The notes: generated by a model not told the origin, from the letters alone. DNA of 9,047 nucleotides from Mailhella sp. (GCA_020024815.1 JAHHTE010000080.1:1-9047); one strand, 5' to 3'. Shown: positions 1 through 6,876, counted from the first letter of the stretch. Numbers and translations: made by a program.

Positions 1-81
1 TAAAATGTGTAAAAAAGTAACAGATAAAATTTAAAATGAGTAGTTTTTACACTCATAAATATTATAAATAAAAATTTTAGC

Positions 82-109
82 TTGTAAAATCAATAAAAAT
101 GAATATAAT
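82..109 (+). promoter_or_regulatory. Sigma-70 promoter of the ZraP-like gene
   Basis: A -35-like TTGTAA at 82-87 (4 of 6 matches to TTGACA) is followed by a 16-base spacer and a perfect -10 TATAAT at 104-109. The predicted transcription start is near 116, about 45 bases before the ATG at 162. The -10 box lies just after the upstream in-frame ATG at 99, so that ATG would be upstream of the transcript. The background is AT-rich, but a perfect -10 at proper spacing, correctly placed before a single-gene unit, is credible. Confidence 0.6.
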
Positions 110-117
110 TTTTTTGG

Positions 118-144
118 TATATGCTTTGCATATAGATGCATATA
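118..144 (+). repeat. Inverted plus direct 7-bp repeat cluster at the transcription start
   Basis: TATATGC (118-124) and GCATATA (128-134) form a perfect inverted repeat with a 3-base centre. A third copy, GCATATA, follows at 138-144, exactly 10 bp (one helical turn) after the second. The cluster starts at the predicted transcription start and ends 3 bases before the ribosome binding site. It could be an operator for a metal or stress regulator, or a small 5'-leader hairpin affecting ribosome access. The repeats are seen directly; the regulatory role is inferred. Confidence 0.5.
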
Positions 145-147
145 ATA

Positions 148-155
148 AAGGAGAG
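148..155 (+). promoter_or_regulatory. Ribosome binding site that fixes the start of the ZraP-like gene
   Basis: AAGGAGAG lies six bases before the ATG at 162, whereas the in-frame ATG at 99 has no Shine-Dalgarno sequence. Starting at 162 also exposes a standard signal peptide at the N-terminus. Confidence 0.8.
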
Positions 156-161
156 TATTTT

Positions 162-692
162 ATGAAAATCAAAAATATTTTTATAGCAAGTATGTTAGCT
201 TTAGGTTTGACTTTATCTTTTGGAAGTAATTTTGCATCAGCAGAAACAGAACAAACAATTTCTTTTGAAGAATTTGCAAAAGATAAAAATAAATTAGCTA
301 AATGGGAAAAAGATCATACAAACCATATTAAAAAAGTTCAAGAACTTAGAGATGAAAGACGTATTAAACGTTTAGAATATCGTGCATTTATGCATAATCC
401 TAATGCAGAACCTAGTGATATTAGCAAAGTTGCAAAAGCTATTGTGGAACTTGAACGTGAAATTAGTAATTTAAATAATGAATTTTTTGAGCTTACAAGA
501 GATAAATATCATATTGATTTAAGCGAATTTTATTCATATCAAAATAATAATTATGGATATCATCATGGTTACCGTCATGGACATGGTTATCATAATAATT
601 GTTATAAAAATCGTGGAAGAAATTGCATTCCATGCAATCCACATTATGAACAACAAGCTGGATCTAATCAAGAAACTGAAAAGAATTTATAA
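162..692 (+). CDS. Periplasmic ZraP-like zinc-resistance-associated protein with His/Cys tail
   Basis: This gene encodes a 176-residue exported protein. Residues 1-27 are a Sec signal peptide: KIK, then a hydrophobic core, then the AxA-type site ASA at 25-27. A charged helical region follows (about 32-125). Its middle (about 57-105, with ELRDER, KRLEYRA and the NPNAEPSDISKVAKAI stretch) resembles the helical hairpin of E. coli ZraP, a periplasmic zinc-binding chaperone-like protein of the envelope stress response. The tail (131-161) is rich in Gly, Tyr and His (H134, H135, H139, H141, H144, H161) and has C147, C155 and C158, including CIPC. It is a likely metal-binding segment with more cysteines than the single one I recall in E. 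coli ZraP. The start at 162 is set by its AAGGAGAG site and the signal peptide. The gene stands alone between its own promoter and terminator. Family assignment comes from remembered sequence patterns; metal identity is unknown. It could also be another CpxP/ZraP-superfamily protein. Confidence 0.75.
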   Translation: MKIKNIFIASMLALGLTLSFGSNFASAETEQTISFEEFAKDKNKLAKWEKDHTNHIKKVQELRDERRIKRLEYRAFMHNPNAEPSDISKVAKAIVELEREISNLNNEFFELTRDKYHIDLSEFYSYQNNNYGYHHGYRHGHGYHNNCYKNRGRNCIPCNPHYEQQAGSNQETEKNL

Positions 693-718
693 AAAGAGGG
701 GCGATAAGCCCCTTTTTT
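690..718. terminator. Bidirectional intrinsic terminator
   Basis: GGGGC (698-702), loop GATAA and GCCCC (708-712) form a GC stem followed by six T on the + strand (713-718), directly after the stop codon of the ZraP-like gene. Read on the minus strand, the same stem is followed by TCTTTTT, so it can also end the minus-strand operon, whose last gene stops 66 bases away at 785. Confidence 0.85.
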
Positions 719-784
719 ATGGTATAGCTGTTAATCTATTAAGTTTTATTGTTATCAATTTATTATAAAAAATAGTGATAAGTT

Positions 785-1267
785 TTATTTAATTTGCATA
801 TCAGAATTTTCCCATTCATCTAATATTCCAGCACTTGCTAAAGCTTGATATAAAATAATTCCTGCACTTGTGGATAAATTTAAACTACGAACAGTATTAT
901 ATGTTGGAATTTTTACTCGATAAGGAGAAAGAGCAAAAACTTCTTGTGGTAAGCCTTTTGTTTCAGGTCCAAAAATAAGAGAATCATTTTTTTCAAATTG
1001 GAATTTATGAATACTTGTTCCAGCTCTTGCACTTGTCATAATTAAACGATTAGTTTGTGCAAATTTATTTAGATAACTTTCTAAATCTTTCCAAATAGAT
1101 AATTTAACATAAGGCCAATAGTCTAAACCAGCTCGTTTTAAGTATTTATCATCAAGAGAAAAAGCAAGAGGTTCAATTAAATGTAATTCTATTTGTGTTC
1201 CTGCACAAAGTCTTGCAATATTTCCTGTATTTGGTGGTATTTCTGGATTAAATAATACAATATGCAT
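785..1267 (-). CDS. trmL: tRNA (cytidine(34)-2'-O)-methyltransferase TrmL, SPOUT family
   Basis: This 160-residue SPOUT-class methyltransferase matches the TrmL/YibK family in length and motifs. TrmL uses S-adenosylmethionine to 2'-O-methylate the wobble nucleotide C34 or cmnm5U34 of tRNA-Leu isoacceptors, acting as a dimer in the cytosol. Motifs visible: NPEIPPNTGNIAR at 7-19 (motif 1, catalytic Arg), LIFGPETKGLP at 97-107 (motif 2) and RSLNLSTSAGIILYQA at 127-142 (motif 3), the last two making the trefoil-knot cofactor site. The start has AGGAA seven bases upstream, and the gene begins 9 bases after the stop of the large membrane-protein gene, so it is the last member of the fliR-flhB operon. 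A tRNA modification gene there is probably a co-transcription convenience, not a flagellar role. A general TrmH-type relative is possible, but the short length and lack of an N-terminal extension favour TrmL. Confidence 0.9.
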   Translation of the reverse strand: MHIVLFNPEIPPNTGNIARLCAGTQIELHLIEPLAFSLDDKYLKRAGLDYWPYVKLSIWKDLESYLNKFAQTNRLIMTSARAGTSIHKFQFEKNDSLIFGPETKGLPQEVFALSPYRVKIPTYNTVRSLNLSTSAGIILYQALASAGILDEWENSDMQIK

Positions 1268-1276
1268 AATATATTC

Positions 1277-4200
1277 CTAGTATTTTATTTGACAAAGTTT
1301 TTGTAAATGTTGCAAATATAGTTCATGTGTGTCAAGATAAAATGAAAGTGCTTTTGAAAAATTTGTTCCTAGTGTTTCATTTACAAAAAGTTGACTTACA
1401 TCTTTATGACATTGTAAAACATATTGCATTCTAAGCCATGCTAATTTTTCATTTGTTGTTAATTGTTTTATAATTTCTTTGAGTGTTGAAAGTGAACGTG
1501 GTTGATAATAATGTAAATACATTAAATCAAGAGCATTAATAATCATGCTATTATATAATGCTATATCATCTTCTTTTATTTTATTTAATACATTTTGTGG
1601 TTCTTTTAAAAGTTCCAAAGAGTCTTGTTCTGGAAATAATAATTCCAATCGGGTGTAATGCTCATAAAGTTTTTTATGAGAAAGTTTATAATCCCAACGT
1701 CTAAACCAAATATTACTTTCTCTATCAGCATAACCTTCTACAAGTGCTGCTCCAGTATCTGATGCTATTTTTGAAATAATTGCAGAAGAAGCAATAGCTA
1801 TTTCATTTGCACCACTTTCATCAATTATAAGTAATAGTTCAAGAAAAATATCATTATAAACAAGTGCAATTGGAATAGCTAAAAAACTTCTAAAGAAATT
1901 CCCTATAATTGCCTCTGTTTGCAACCCACGTATATAATTATGGGACATAATATATAAACCATTAATGACAGAAATAATGGTAAAAGATAAAATAGGGTTA
2001 TTTGTTGCTGTTATATCAAATAATTCTTCTAAGCACCAATATCGAACAAAAACTTCTAATAATATTACAGAAATTCCTGAATACATTAAAGAATCGCAAA
2101 GTCTTGACCAACTAACATAACTATTCCAACGCATAAGAGGAGAACGCCTAAATCCTCCACCACCTAATATAGCTTGAATAATATTTCTTACACCAGTAAT
2201 AATAAACCAAATAACTGCACCAAAATAAGCAATAAAAGCAATATCTTGTGTATATATAAAAGAATAAAAAGCTGGAATAAAACCAAGTAATAATTTTAAT
2301 GCATTACTAAATTTTGTATTAAGGTAATGCCATGATTGTAATGTGTTTTTTTGTTCTCGTTTTATAAAATCATTTGTTGTACGTAAGCCTTTACCACCTA
2401 AAGTTACAATATTTCCAGTATTAGAAGAGAATTTTTTTAAATCATTAGAACAATTACCATTACAACAAACTGTTGTATGTGCTTCATAATCAGTAAAACT
2501 ACGTGTCTTTTTATATGTTAAATTTTTAATTAAAGGAATTTTTCTTAATACCTTAGAAACAAAAGATATTTTTTCATTAGCATAAGGCATAATACTTGTA
2601 TCAACTCGTTGAATTTCTTTACGAACTGGTATACGAATTCGAGATTGATTAGTGTTTTTCTTTAATTCCTTTATTGCTCTTTTGGGAAGTGTTTGCACGT
2701 AAACTAAGCCCATTCCTGCTAAGCGACCAACTTTACTTGTAGAATCAGTACCCATACGAGTAAAAAGTTTTTTTCCAGAATAATAATTAATAAAAGTTTG
2801 AATATTTGTAAGTATATGTTTTAATGAAGCAATTCTTTCATCTGTACTTAAAGGTTTTAATTTAGGATGATTAGAATAATCTTTAATTGAACAATATCCA
2901 TTATTATTAATAGTATGATTTGTTTCTTCTATACAAAAAAGTTTTGAACTTTCATCTTCAAAAAGAGTTGTAGGTGTTTCTTTTTGACATATCTCAATCA
3001 TTTGTAAAATAATTGATTTTAAAAGTGGGGTATTTTTATGATTAATTGCTTGCATTAACTCATTTATTGGAATTACATATTGAGCATTGCCTTTTTGCCA
3101 ATCATAAACATTAAAAATTTCTAAATGAGTAATTTCTCCATCACTTTCCCAAAGAAGATTGATAACATCTTCAGGAGTTAATTTAGCAAGATTTAATACA
3201 ACATATCCATTTGTATGGATATTTTTTAATCTATACGCTAATTGATGAGCATTATATTTTAAAATTTGTGGAACATTACTAAAACTATCAGAAATAATAA
3301 TTTCTGCAATTTCTTCATCTTCTGCTTTTTGTTCACAATCTTCAAGAATTTCTAAAAAATATTCTGTTGTTAACCTATCATACGTTTTAAGTTTATTTTC
3401 TAAAAGAATTTTTATATTATGATCTGTTGTATGTGCAATTTTTTCAAGTAACACTTGAGCTTTTTCTTCTAATTGTTTGATAGATTTTAGATGAATAAGT
3501 TCTGCTAAATGTAAAACTGATCCTTGCCCAATATTTACAAATTGAACAAATTCTGATTGCGTTATGCTTTCAAGTTGTAATTCAAATTCAGCATTAATTC
3601 TTGGTCTTAATGTTGCATTCCATTCATTTAAAATATGATAAATAAAATTTTCATGCCAATCACTAGAAAGTTTTCCATCTTTCATTAATTCTTTCATATT
3701 GGGTTGTTCTAAAAATTCAAGAAAATCGTCAACACTCATAAATCCTTGAGGAACCCATATAAAATCAACTAATTTTTGACGGTAAACAACATGAAATAAT
3801 AATCCGATACGAATTTTTATTCCCATAATTTTGCCTGCATTTAATAATTCGCGGGCCGTTTCTGGTTTTATATAGTTATAATAAATCACTGTCATAGAAC
3901 GTATCCCTTTAACCCATGCGTCCATAATAAGATGAGTAGGAGATTTACGTCCTTTAGTATTTGCATCATGCACATGATGATCAAAAATTAATTGATTCCA
4001 TGCTTCAGGCATTTCTAATAAATGATAACGGCGTAATAATTTACGAATAATAGTAGGTTTACCAGTGGCTGCAATTCTAAAATCATGTGCTAATTGTAAT
4101 TGTTTTTGTTTATCTCCATAAGATCGAACAATTTCTTTCATAATTTCAATAAGAACACGAGCTGTATTTCGTCTAAACTTTGTTCCAGCTGTAAAAAGAA

Positions 4201-4441
4201 CTTCATTATGAAGATTTTCAAGAGCAATAAGCCTATCATTAATATTATTTGTATTTAATTTATCTAATAAACTTACAACAGCACTTGCCATGCGTATTTC
4301 TTGAGAAATACTCATGTCAATAATACCATTGGGATGAATTTTTTCGTAAAAATGTGTTTCTATTTTTTGTGTATTTTCAATACTTTTATTGACACTATCT
4401 AAAAAAAATAAATCTTGTTTATCATAAATATAATTATTCAT
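1277..4441 (-). CDS. Large membrane protein with degenerate PHP-like segment, unknown function
   Basis: This gene encodes 1054 residues and I do not recognise a named family for the whole protein. Residues 1-150 are mostly helical. Residues 152-216 read like the start of a PHP (polymerase and histidinol phosphatase) domain: DHHVHD at 154-159 with an HxH pair (H156, H158), then SPTHLIMDAWVKGIRSMTV, a position where the usual xDHD metal motif is replaced by IYYNY (186-190), and MGIKIRIGLLF at 206-216. Residues 410-480 alternate strand-like and helical stretches, possibly the rest of a barrel. Residues 659-664 hold CCNGNC. About five hydrophobic segments lie at 716-730, 734-751, 784-802, 815-832 and 847-873, with a Gly-rich GGGGFRR loop (760-766). 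The C-terminal 180 residues are charged and helical. The start has a strong AGGGGG site, and the gene sits 20 bases after flhB and 9 before trmL. A role linked to flagellar export or the envelope is only inferred from position. Length and frame are intact. Confidence 0.6.
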   Translation of the reverse strand: MNNYIYDKQDLFFLDSVNKSIENTQKIETHFYEKIHPNGIIDMSISQEIRMASAVVSLLDKLNTNNINDRLIALENLHNEVLFTAGTKFRRNTARVLIEIMKEIVRSYGDKQKQLQLAHDFRIAATGKPTIIRKLLRRYHLLEMPEAWNQLIFDHHVHDANTKGRKSPTHLIMDAWVKGIRSMTVIYYNYIKPETARELLNAGKIMGIKIRIGLLFHVVYRQKLVDFIWVPQGFMSVDDFLEFLEQPNMKELMKDGKLSSDWHENFIYHILNEWNATLRPRINAEFELQLESITQSEFVQFVNIGQGSVLHLAELIHLKSIKQLEEKAQVLLEKIAHTTDHNIKILLENKLKTYDRLTTEYFLEILEDCEQKAEDEEIAEIIISDSFSNVPQILKYNAHQLAYRLKNIHTNGYVVLNLAKLTPEDVINLLWESDGEITHLEIFNVYDWQKGNAQYVIPINELMQAINHKNTPLLKSIILQMIEICQKETPTTLFEDESSKLFCIEETNHTINNNGYCSIKDYSNHPKLKPLSTDERIASLKHILTNIQTFINYYSGKKLFTRMGTDSTSKVGRLAGMGLVYVQTLPKRAIKELKKNTNQSRIRIPVRKEIQRVDTSIMPYANEKISFVSKVLRKIPLIKNLTYKKTRSFTDYEAHTTVCCNGNCSNDLKKFSSNTGNIVTLGGKGLRTTNDFIKREQKNTLQSWHYLNTKFSNALKLLLGFIPAFYSFIYTQDIAFIAYFGAVIWFIITGVRNIIQAILGGGGFRRSPLMRWNSYVSWSRLCDSLMYSGISVILLEVFVRYWCLEELFDITATNNPILSFTIISVINGLYIMSHNYIRGLQTEAIIGNFFRSFLAIPIALVYNDIFLELLLIIDESGANEIAIASSAIISKIASDTGAALVEGYADRESNIWFRRWDYKLSHKKLYEHYTRLELLFPEQDSLELLKEPQNVLNKIKEDDIALYNSMIINALDLMYLHYYQPRSLSTLKEIIKQLTTNEKLAWLRMQYVLQCHKDVSQLFVNETLGTNFSKALSFYLDTHELYLQHLQKLCQIKY

Positions 4442-4445
4442 ATTT

Positions 4446-4451
4446 CCCCCT
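4446..4451 (-). promoter_or_regulatory. G-rich ribosome binding site of the large membrane-protein gene
   Basis: On the minus strand AGGGGG precedes the ATG at 4441 by four bases (AAAT). It lies in the 20-base gap after the flhB stop codon. It is the clearest Shine-Dalgarno sequence in this operon and suggests this gene is translated independently, in contrast to flhB, which follows fliR by one base. Confidence 0.6.
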
Positions 4452-4461
4452 AAAGATATGC

Positions 4462-5526
4462 TTATTTAAGCTTACCTTTCATACGCCAAATTTCTGCAAT
4501 AATTGACGCAACAGCCTTATATAAATCTTCTGGAATTGGATCTCCTATTTCAACAGAAGCATATAAACTTCGTGCTAATAATTTGTTTTCTTTAATAGGA
4601 ATACCATGTTCTCTTGCAATTTCTTTTATTTTTAATGCAACATTATCTTTACCTTTTGCCAATACAATAGGTGCAGGGCAAAGGGTAGGGTCGTATTGTA
4701 ATGCAACAGCATAATGCGTTGGGTTGGTAACAATAACATCTGCTTTTGGAACACTTTGCATCATTCGCTTTTGCATGAACTCAATCATTTTTTGTTTTTG
4801 CTTTTGCTTAATAACTGGATCACCAAGCATTTGTTTTTGTTCATCTTTAACTTCTTGCTTAGTCATTTTATTATTTTCTTCATAACGATAGAATGTATAC
4901 CATAAGTCAAAAATCCCTACACCAATAATTGGGATTAAAGTAAGTTTTGTCATTCTAATACATGCATCAAGAAGATAGGAAACAAGTCCATGAGGATTTG
5001 TATAATATAATCCTGAAAAATTCTCTGATTCACCTAAAATAAAAAGATAGGGAACATAACCAACACAGATCGCAATAAGTACAGCTTTAAATAAACGAAT
5101 ATATGCTTCAGAAGAAAATAAAATTCGTTTCATACCTGCTACAATATTAAAACGGGACCATTTAAATTTAAAAACTTTTGTAGTCCATAAACTTCCTACT
5201 TGTCGTTTTAAAGAAACATATGCTGCAATGGCAACAGCAATAAGAATAGGACCAGTTATGATAGCTAATTGAACTATAAATTTCCAAAATATGGCATAAG
5301 CAGTTGATTGAGTAATAACATAATCATCAAGATTATTAAAACATTCTATCCAAAAGTTACCAATATATTTTCCTGCATGTGGTAAATATATATAAAGTAT
5401 AGTAAAACCCACAACAAGAGTTATTGTTTTAGTAAATTCTTGCGATTTTGCTACGTTACCTTCACTTCTCAAGCGTTCTCGTCGCTTGGGGGTGGCTTTC
5501 TCGGTCTTACTTGGATCTGATGCCAT
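4462..5526 (-). CDS. flhB: Flagellar type III export switch protein FlhB
   Basis: FlhB (354 residues, normal length) is the inner-membrane component of the flagellar export apparatus that, together with FliK, switches export from rod/hook to filament substrates. The N-terminus DPSKTEKATPKRRERLRSEG (4-23) is the family hallmark. Four membrane segments lie near 33-49, 82-104, 144-164 and 193-212. A charged linker (215-255, including MTKQEVKDEQKQ) leads to the cytoplasmic domain, with the autocleavage site NPTH at 268-271 preceded by VPKADVIVTN and followed by YAVALQY; cleavage occurs between Asn and Pro. The C-terminus has the usual LAKGKDNVALKI, ENKLLARSLY and GDPIPEDLYKAVA motifs. The start codon follows the fliR stop by one base with only a weak GGTG-type site, implying translational coupling. 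NPTH also occurs in virulence type III homologues (YscU/SpaS), but the N-terminus and adjacent FliR-type protein favour the flagellar version. Confidence 0.95.
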   Translation of the reverse strand: MASDPSKTEKATPKRRERLRSEGNVAKSQEFTKTITLVVGFTILYIYLPHAGKYIGNFWIECFNNLDDYVITQSTAYAIFWKFIVQLAIITGPILIAVAIAAYVSLKRQVGSLWTTKVFKFKWSRFNIVAGMKRILFSSEAYIRLFKAVLIAICVGYVPYLFILGESENFSGLYYTNPHGLVSYLLDACIRMTKLTLIPIIGVGIFDLWYTFYRYEENNKMTKQEVKDEQKQMLGDPVIKQKQKQKMIEFMQKRMMQSVPKADVIVTNPTHYAVALQYDPTLCPAPIVLAKGKDNVALKIKEIAREHGIPIKENKLLARSLYASVEIGDPIPEDLYKAVASIIAEIWRMKGKLK

Positions 5527-5527
5527 G

Positions 5528-6313
5528 TTATTTTTTCACCACTGCATTAATAAGGTTTAAGAAAAGATCATCAAGATTATTAACATACGTTTGTATATCA
5601 AGTGCCAACATTTGAAAAATACTACCTAAAAAGAAAAATCCTACAAGAATTTTTAAAGGAAAACCTAATTCCATAATATGCATTTGTGGTGCCATTCTTC
5701 CCATAAAAGCAAGCCCTAATTCTACTAAGAAAATTGCTGCTAAAACAGGAGCAATAATTTTTATTGCTAAGGTAAAAAGCATATTTGCAAGTAAAAATAT
5801 TTGATTAAAAACAGTTTCAGTAATGAGTAAAGAACCTGCGGGAATATATTTATAGGTTTCCATAAAAGCTCGTAATAAATAAATATGTCCATCAAAAACT
5901 AAAAAAATGAGTGATGTTACAATAAATAACATATGTGCTATTACACCAACATTATTACCCGACATAGGATCAGCAAATTGCATCATACTAAAACCCATTT
6001 GCATGGCTATTAATTCCCCACCAGCTTGAATACCAGCAAAGAAAATTTGTACAGCTAAAGATAAAATTAATCCTAAAATTACTTCACCTAAAATTGTAAG
6101 TGCAATAGCAAAAGGGTGTGCTGGCATTGATTCTGGGGGAAGTCCAACAGCAGGATATATAGCTAATGTTATAATTAAACAAAAGGAAGCTTTCCATTGC
6201 GTTGGTAATCCTTCAACAGCATAAATGGGGAGCATAAATAAAATTATACTCATTCTAATAAATGTCAGTAAAAAACCTAAAAAGTAGGCAGGGTCAAAAT
6301 TAAATATATCCAT
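5528..6313 (-). CDS. fliR: Flagellar export gate protein FliR
   Basis: FliR is an integral membrane protein of the FliPQR export gate, through which unfolded flagellar subunits pass. With the start chosen here it has 261 residues, the family norm. It is almost wholly hydrophobic, with about six to seven membrane segments. Family signatures are the stretch from AGGELIAMQMGF to MMQFADP (97-116) and GRMAPQMHIMELGFPLKILVG, split here as GRMAPQ (205-210) and ELGFPLKILVG (215-225). I chose the ATG at 6313 because MDIFNFDPAYFLGFLLTFIR aligns with the usual FliR N-terminus. The in-frame ATG at 6352 adds a Lys-rich 13-residue extension and also lacks a Shine-Dalgarno sequence, so it remains possible. 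This is the first gene of the operon fliR-flhB-large membrane protein-trmL; fliP, fliQ and flhA are not in the window. Confidence 0.9.
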   Translation of the reverse strand: MDIFNFDPAYFLGFLLTFIRMSIILFMLPIYAVEGLPTQWKASFCLIITLAIYPAVGLPPESMPAHPFAIALTILGEVILGLILSLAVQIFFAGIQAGGELIAMQMGFSMMQFADPMSGNNVGVIAHMLFIVTSLIFLVFDGHIYLLRAFMETYKYIPAGSLLITETVFNQIFLLANMLFTLAIKIIAPVLAAIFLVELGLAFMGRMAPQMHIMELGFPLKILVGFFFLGSIFQMLALDIQTYVNNLDDLFLNLINAVVKK

Positions 6314-6401
6314 TTGTATTATCTTTAAATTAATCTTTTTTAAATAATACATTTTTTAATTTGCATTATCAAGTAATACAAAGTCAAAATTTTGAAATAA
6401 G

Positions 6402-6433
6402 AGGAATATTTTTCCTAAAATTAACTAGTTAAT
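6402..6433. repeat. Inverted repeats in the divergent fliR / orphan-gene intergenic region
   Basis: The 168-base gap between the fliR upstream ATG and the orphan gene holds two inverted repeats. AGGAA (6402-6406) and TTCCT (6412-6416) are separated by five bases, and a 14-bp perfect palindrome, ATTAACTAGTTAAT, lies at 6420-6433. Both sit between two divergent start points, where a shared regulator could bind. A palindrome of this length is expected about once by chance in an AT-rich window of this size, so location is the main support. Confidence 0.35.
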
Positions 6434-6480
6434 ATTTTTAATATTTTATAACTCATTGATTATAAATATTTAATATTCAT

Positions 6481-6489
6481 TGGTATAAA
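6481..6489 (+). promoter_or_regulatory. Extended -10 promoter candidate for the orphan small gene
   Basis: TGGTATAAA fits an extended -10 element (TGnTATAAT with one mismatch). No good -35 lies at 17 bases; TTGATT at 6456-6461 is 22 bases away. The predicted start near 6496 gives a leader of about 25 bases before the ATG at 6521. AT-richness weakens the call. Confidence 0.35.
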
Positions 6490-6507
6490 AAATGCTTAAA
6501 TGCAAGT

Positions 6508-6512
6508 GGAGG
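6508..6512 (+). promoter_or_regulatory. Ribosome binding site that fixes the start of the orphan small gene
   Basis: GGAGG lies eight bases before the ATG at 6521. The in-frame ATG at 6500 would place this motif inside the coding region and has no site of its own, so 6521 is the better start. Confidence 0.8.
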
Positions 6513-6520
6513 AAAAAAAT

Positions 6521-6814
6521 ATGAGTACATTCTTATTTGAACACCCATCTTTTGTAATGACTTCTGATAATTTTGTTGAAACCAAAGCAAGTACGCCAGA
6601 TCTTGAATGGGGAAATGAAATGGCTAGTGGACAAGACGCAAGCTATATCCTTAGAAAAAAAGCGTTAATTCTTGATTTATGGAATTTGCCTTCACCAAAA
6701 GCAAAAGTAAAACATAATGATATTCCTGTAAATGGTATTATGCCTGTTGCAGATCCAAATTTTACAACAAAAGATCTTATAATGACAAAAGAATGGTTTC
6801 CACCATTACAATAA
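6521..6814 (+). CDS. Small orphan protein of unknown function (97 residues)
   Basis: I do not recognise this protein. It has 97 residues, no cysteine, no signal peptide and no membrane segment, so it is probably soluble and cytosolic. Visible features are an aromatic N-terminus (MSTFLFEHPSFVM), three Trp (W30, W54, W92), a short basic-then-hydrophobic stretch RKKALILDLW (45-54), a Pro- and Lys-containing middle (LPSPKAKVKHNDIPV, 56-70) and a C-terminal EWFPPLQ. A strong GGAGG site and codon use like its neighbours support a real gene. It diverges from the fliR operon across an intergenic region with palindromes and precedes the glutaredoxin gene by 82 bases. Only a weak A/T stem follows it (6821-6827 with 6842-6848), so some readthrough into the next operon is possible. 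Neither a flagellar link nor an export substrate role can be shown from sequence. Confidence 0.7.
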   Translation: MSTFLFEHPSFVMTSDNFVETKASTPDLEWGNEMASGQDASYILRKKALILDLWNLPSPKAKVKHNDIPVNGIMPVADPNFTTKDLIMTKEWFPPLQ

Positions 6815-6847
6815 GATAAGAAATAAAACTTTTTACTATACTTTATT

Positions 6848-6876
6848 TTTACATTGTGATAAATAGTGCATATAGG
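6848..6876 (+). promoter_or_regulatory. Sigma-70 promoter candidate for the glutaredoxin/Sel1 operon
   Basis: TTTACA (6848-6853; 5 of 6 matches to TTGACA) is separated by exactly 17 bases from TATAGG (6871-6876; 4 of 6 matches to TATAAT). The predicted start near 6883 leaves a very short leader just ahead of AAGGAG at 6885-6890, which sits six bases before the ATG at 6897. Confidence 0.4.

Noticed and set aside
36..56. Inverted repeat ATGAGT / ACTCAT upstream of the ZraP-like promoter
   Set aside because: It has a six-base arm and a nine-base loop. It could terminate minus-strand transcription (T-rich after it), but no gene needs it there, so its role cannot be supported.
99..161. Upstream in-frame start for the ZraP-like protein
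   Set aside because: The -10 box lies just after that ATG, no Shine-Dalgarno is present, and the extension would bury the signal peptide.
553..768. Overlapping open frame on the + strand within the ZraP-like tail
   Set aside because: It is a shifted frame of the His/Tyr-rich tail, runs across the terminator hairpin and encodes a low-complexity Ile/Met/Val string without a ribosome binding site.
1823..2311. Resemblance of the membrane region of the large protein to the Gcr-type 'site-specific recombinase' family
   Set aside because: Only a short GNFFR..LAIPIAL-like stretch looks similar by eye; this is too weak to support a family call without a profile search.
4714..4905. Short + strand open frame antisense to flhB
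   Set aside because: It is the complement of the highly conserved FlhB coding region, with Leu/Phe-rich composition typical of an antisense shadow.
6314..6352. 13-residue N-terminal extension of FliR
   Set aside because: It exceeds the family length, is Lys-rich ahead of the usual N-terminus and lacks a ribosome binding site; it is kept only as an alternative.
6359..6387. Possible minus-strand promoter for fliR (TTGACT at 6387-6382, GATAAT at 6370-6365)
   Set aside because: The two elements are only 11 bases apart and neither has a proper partner at 16-18 bases. No sigma-54 or sigma-28 flagellar promoter pattern was found either.
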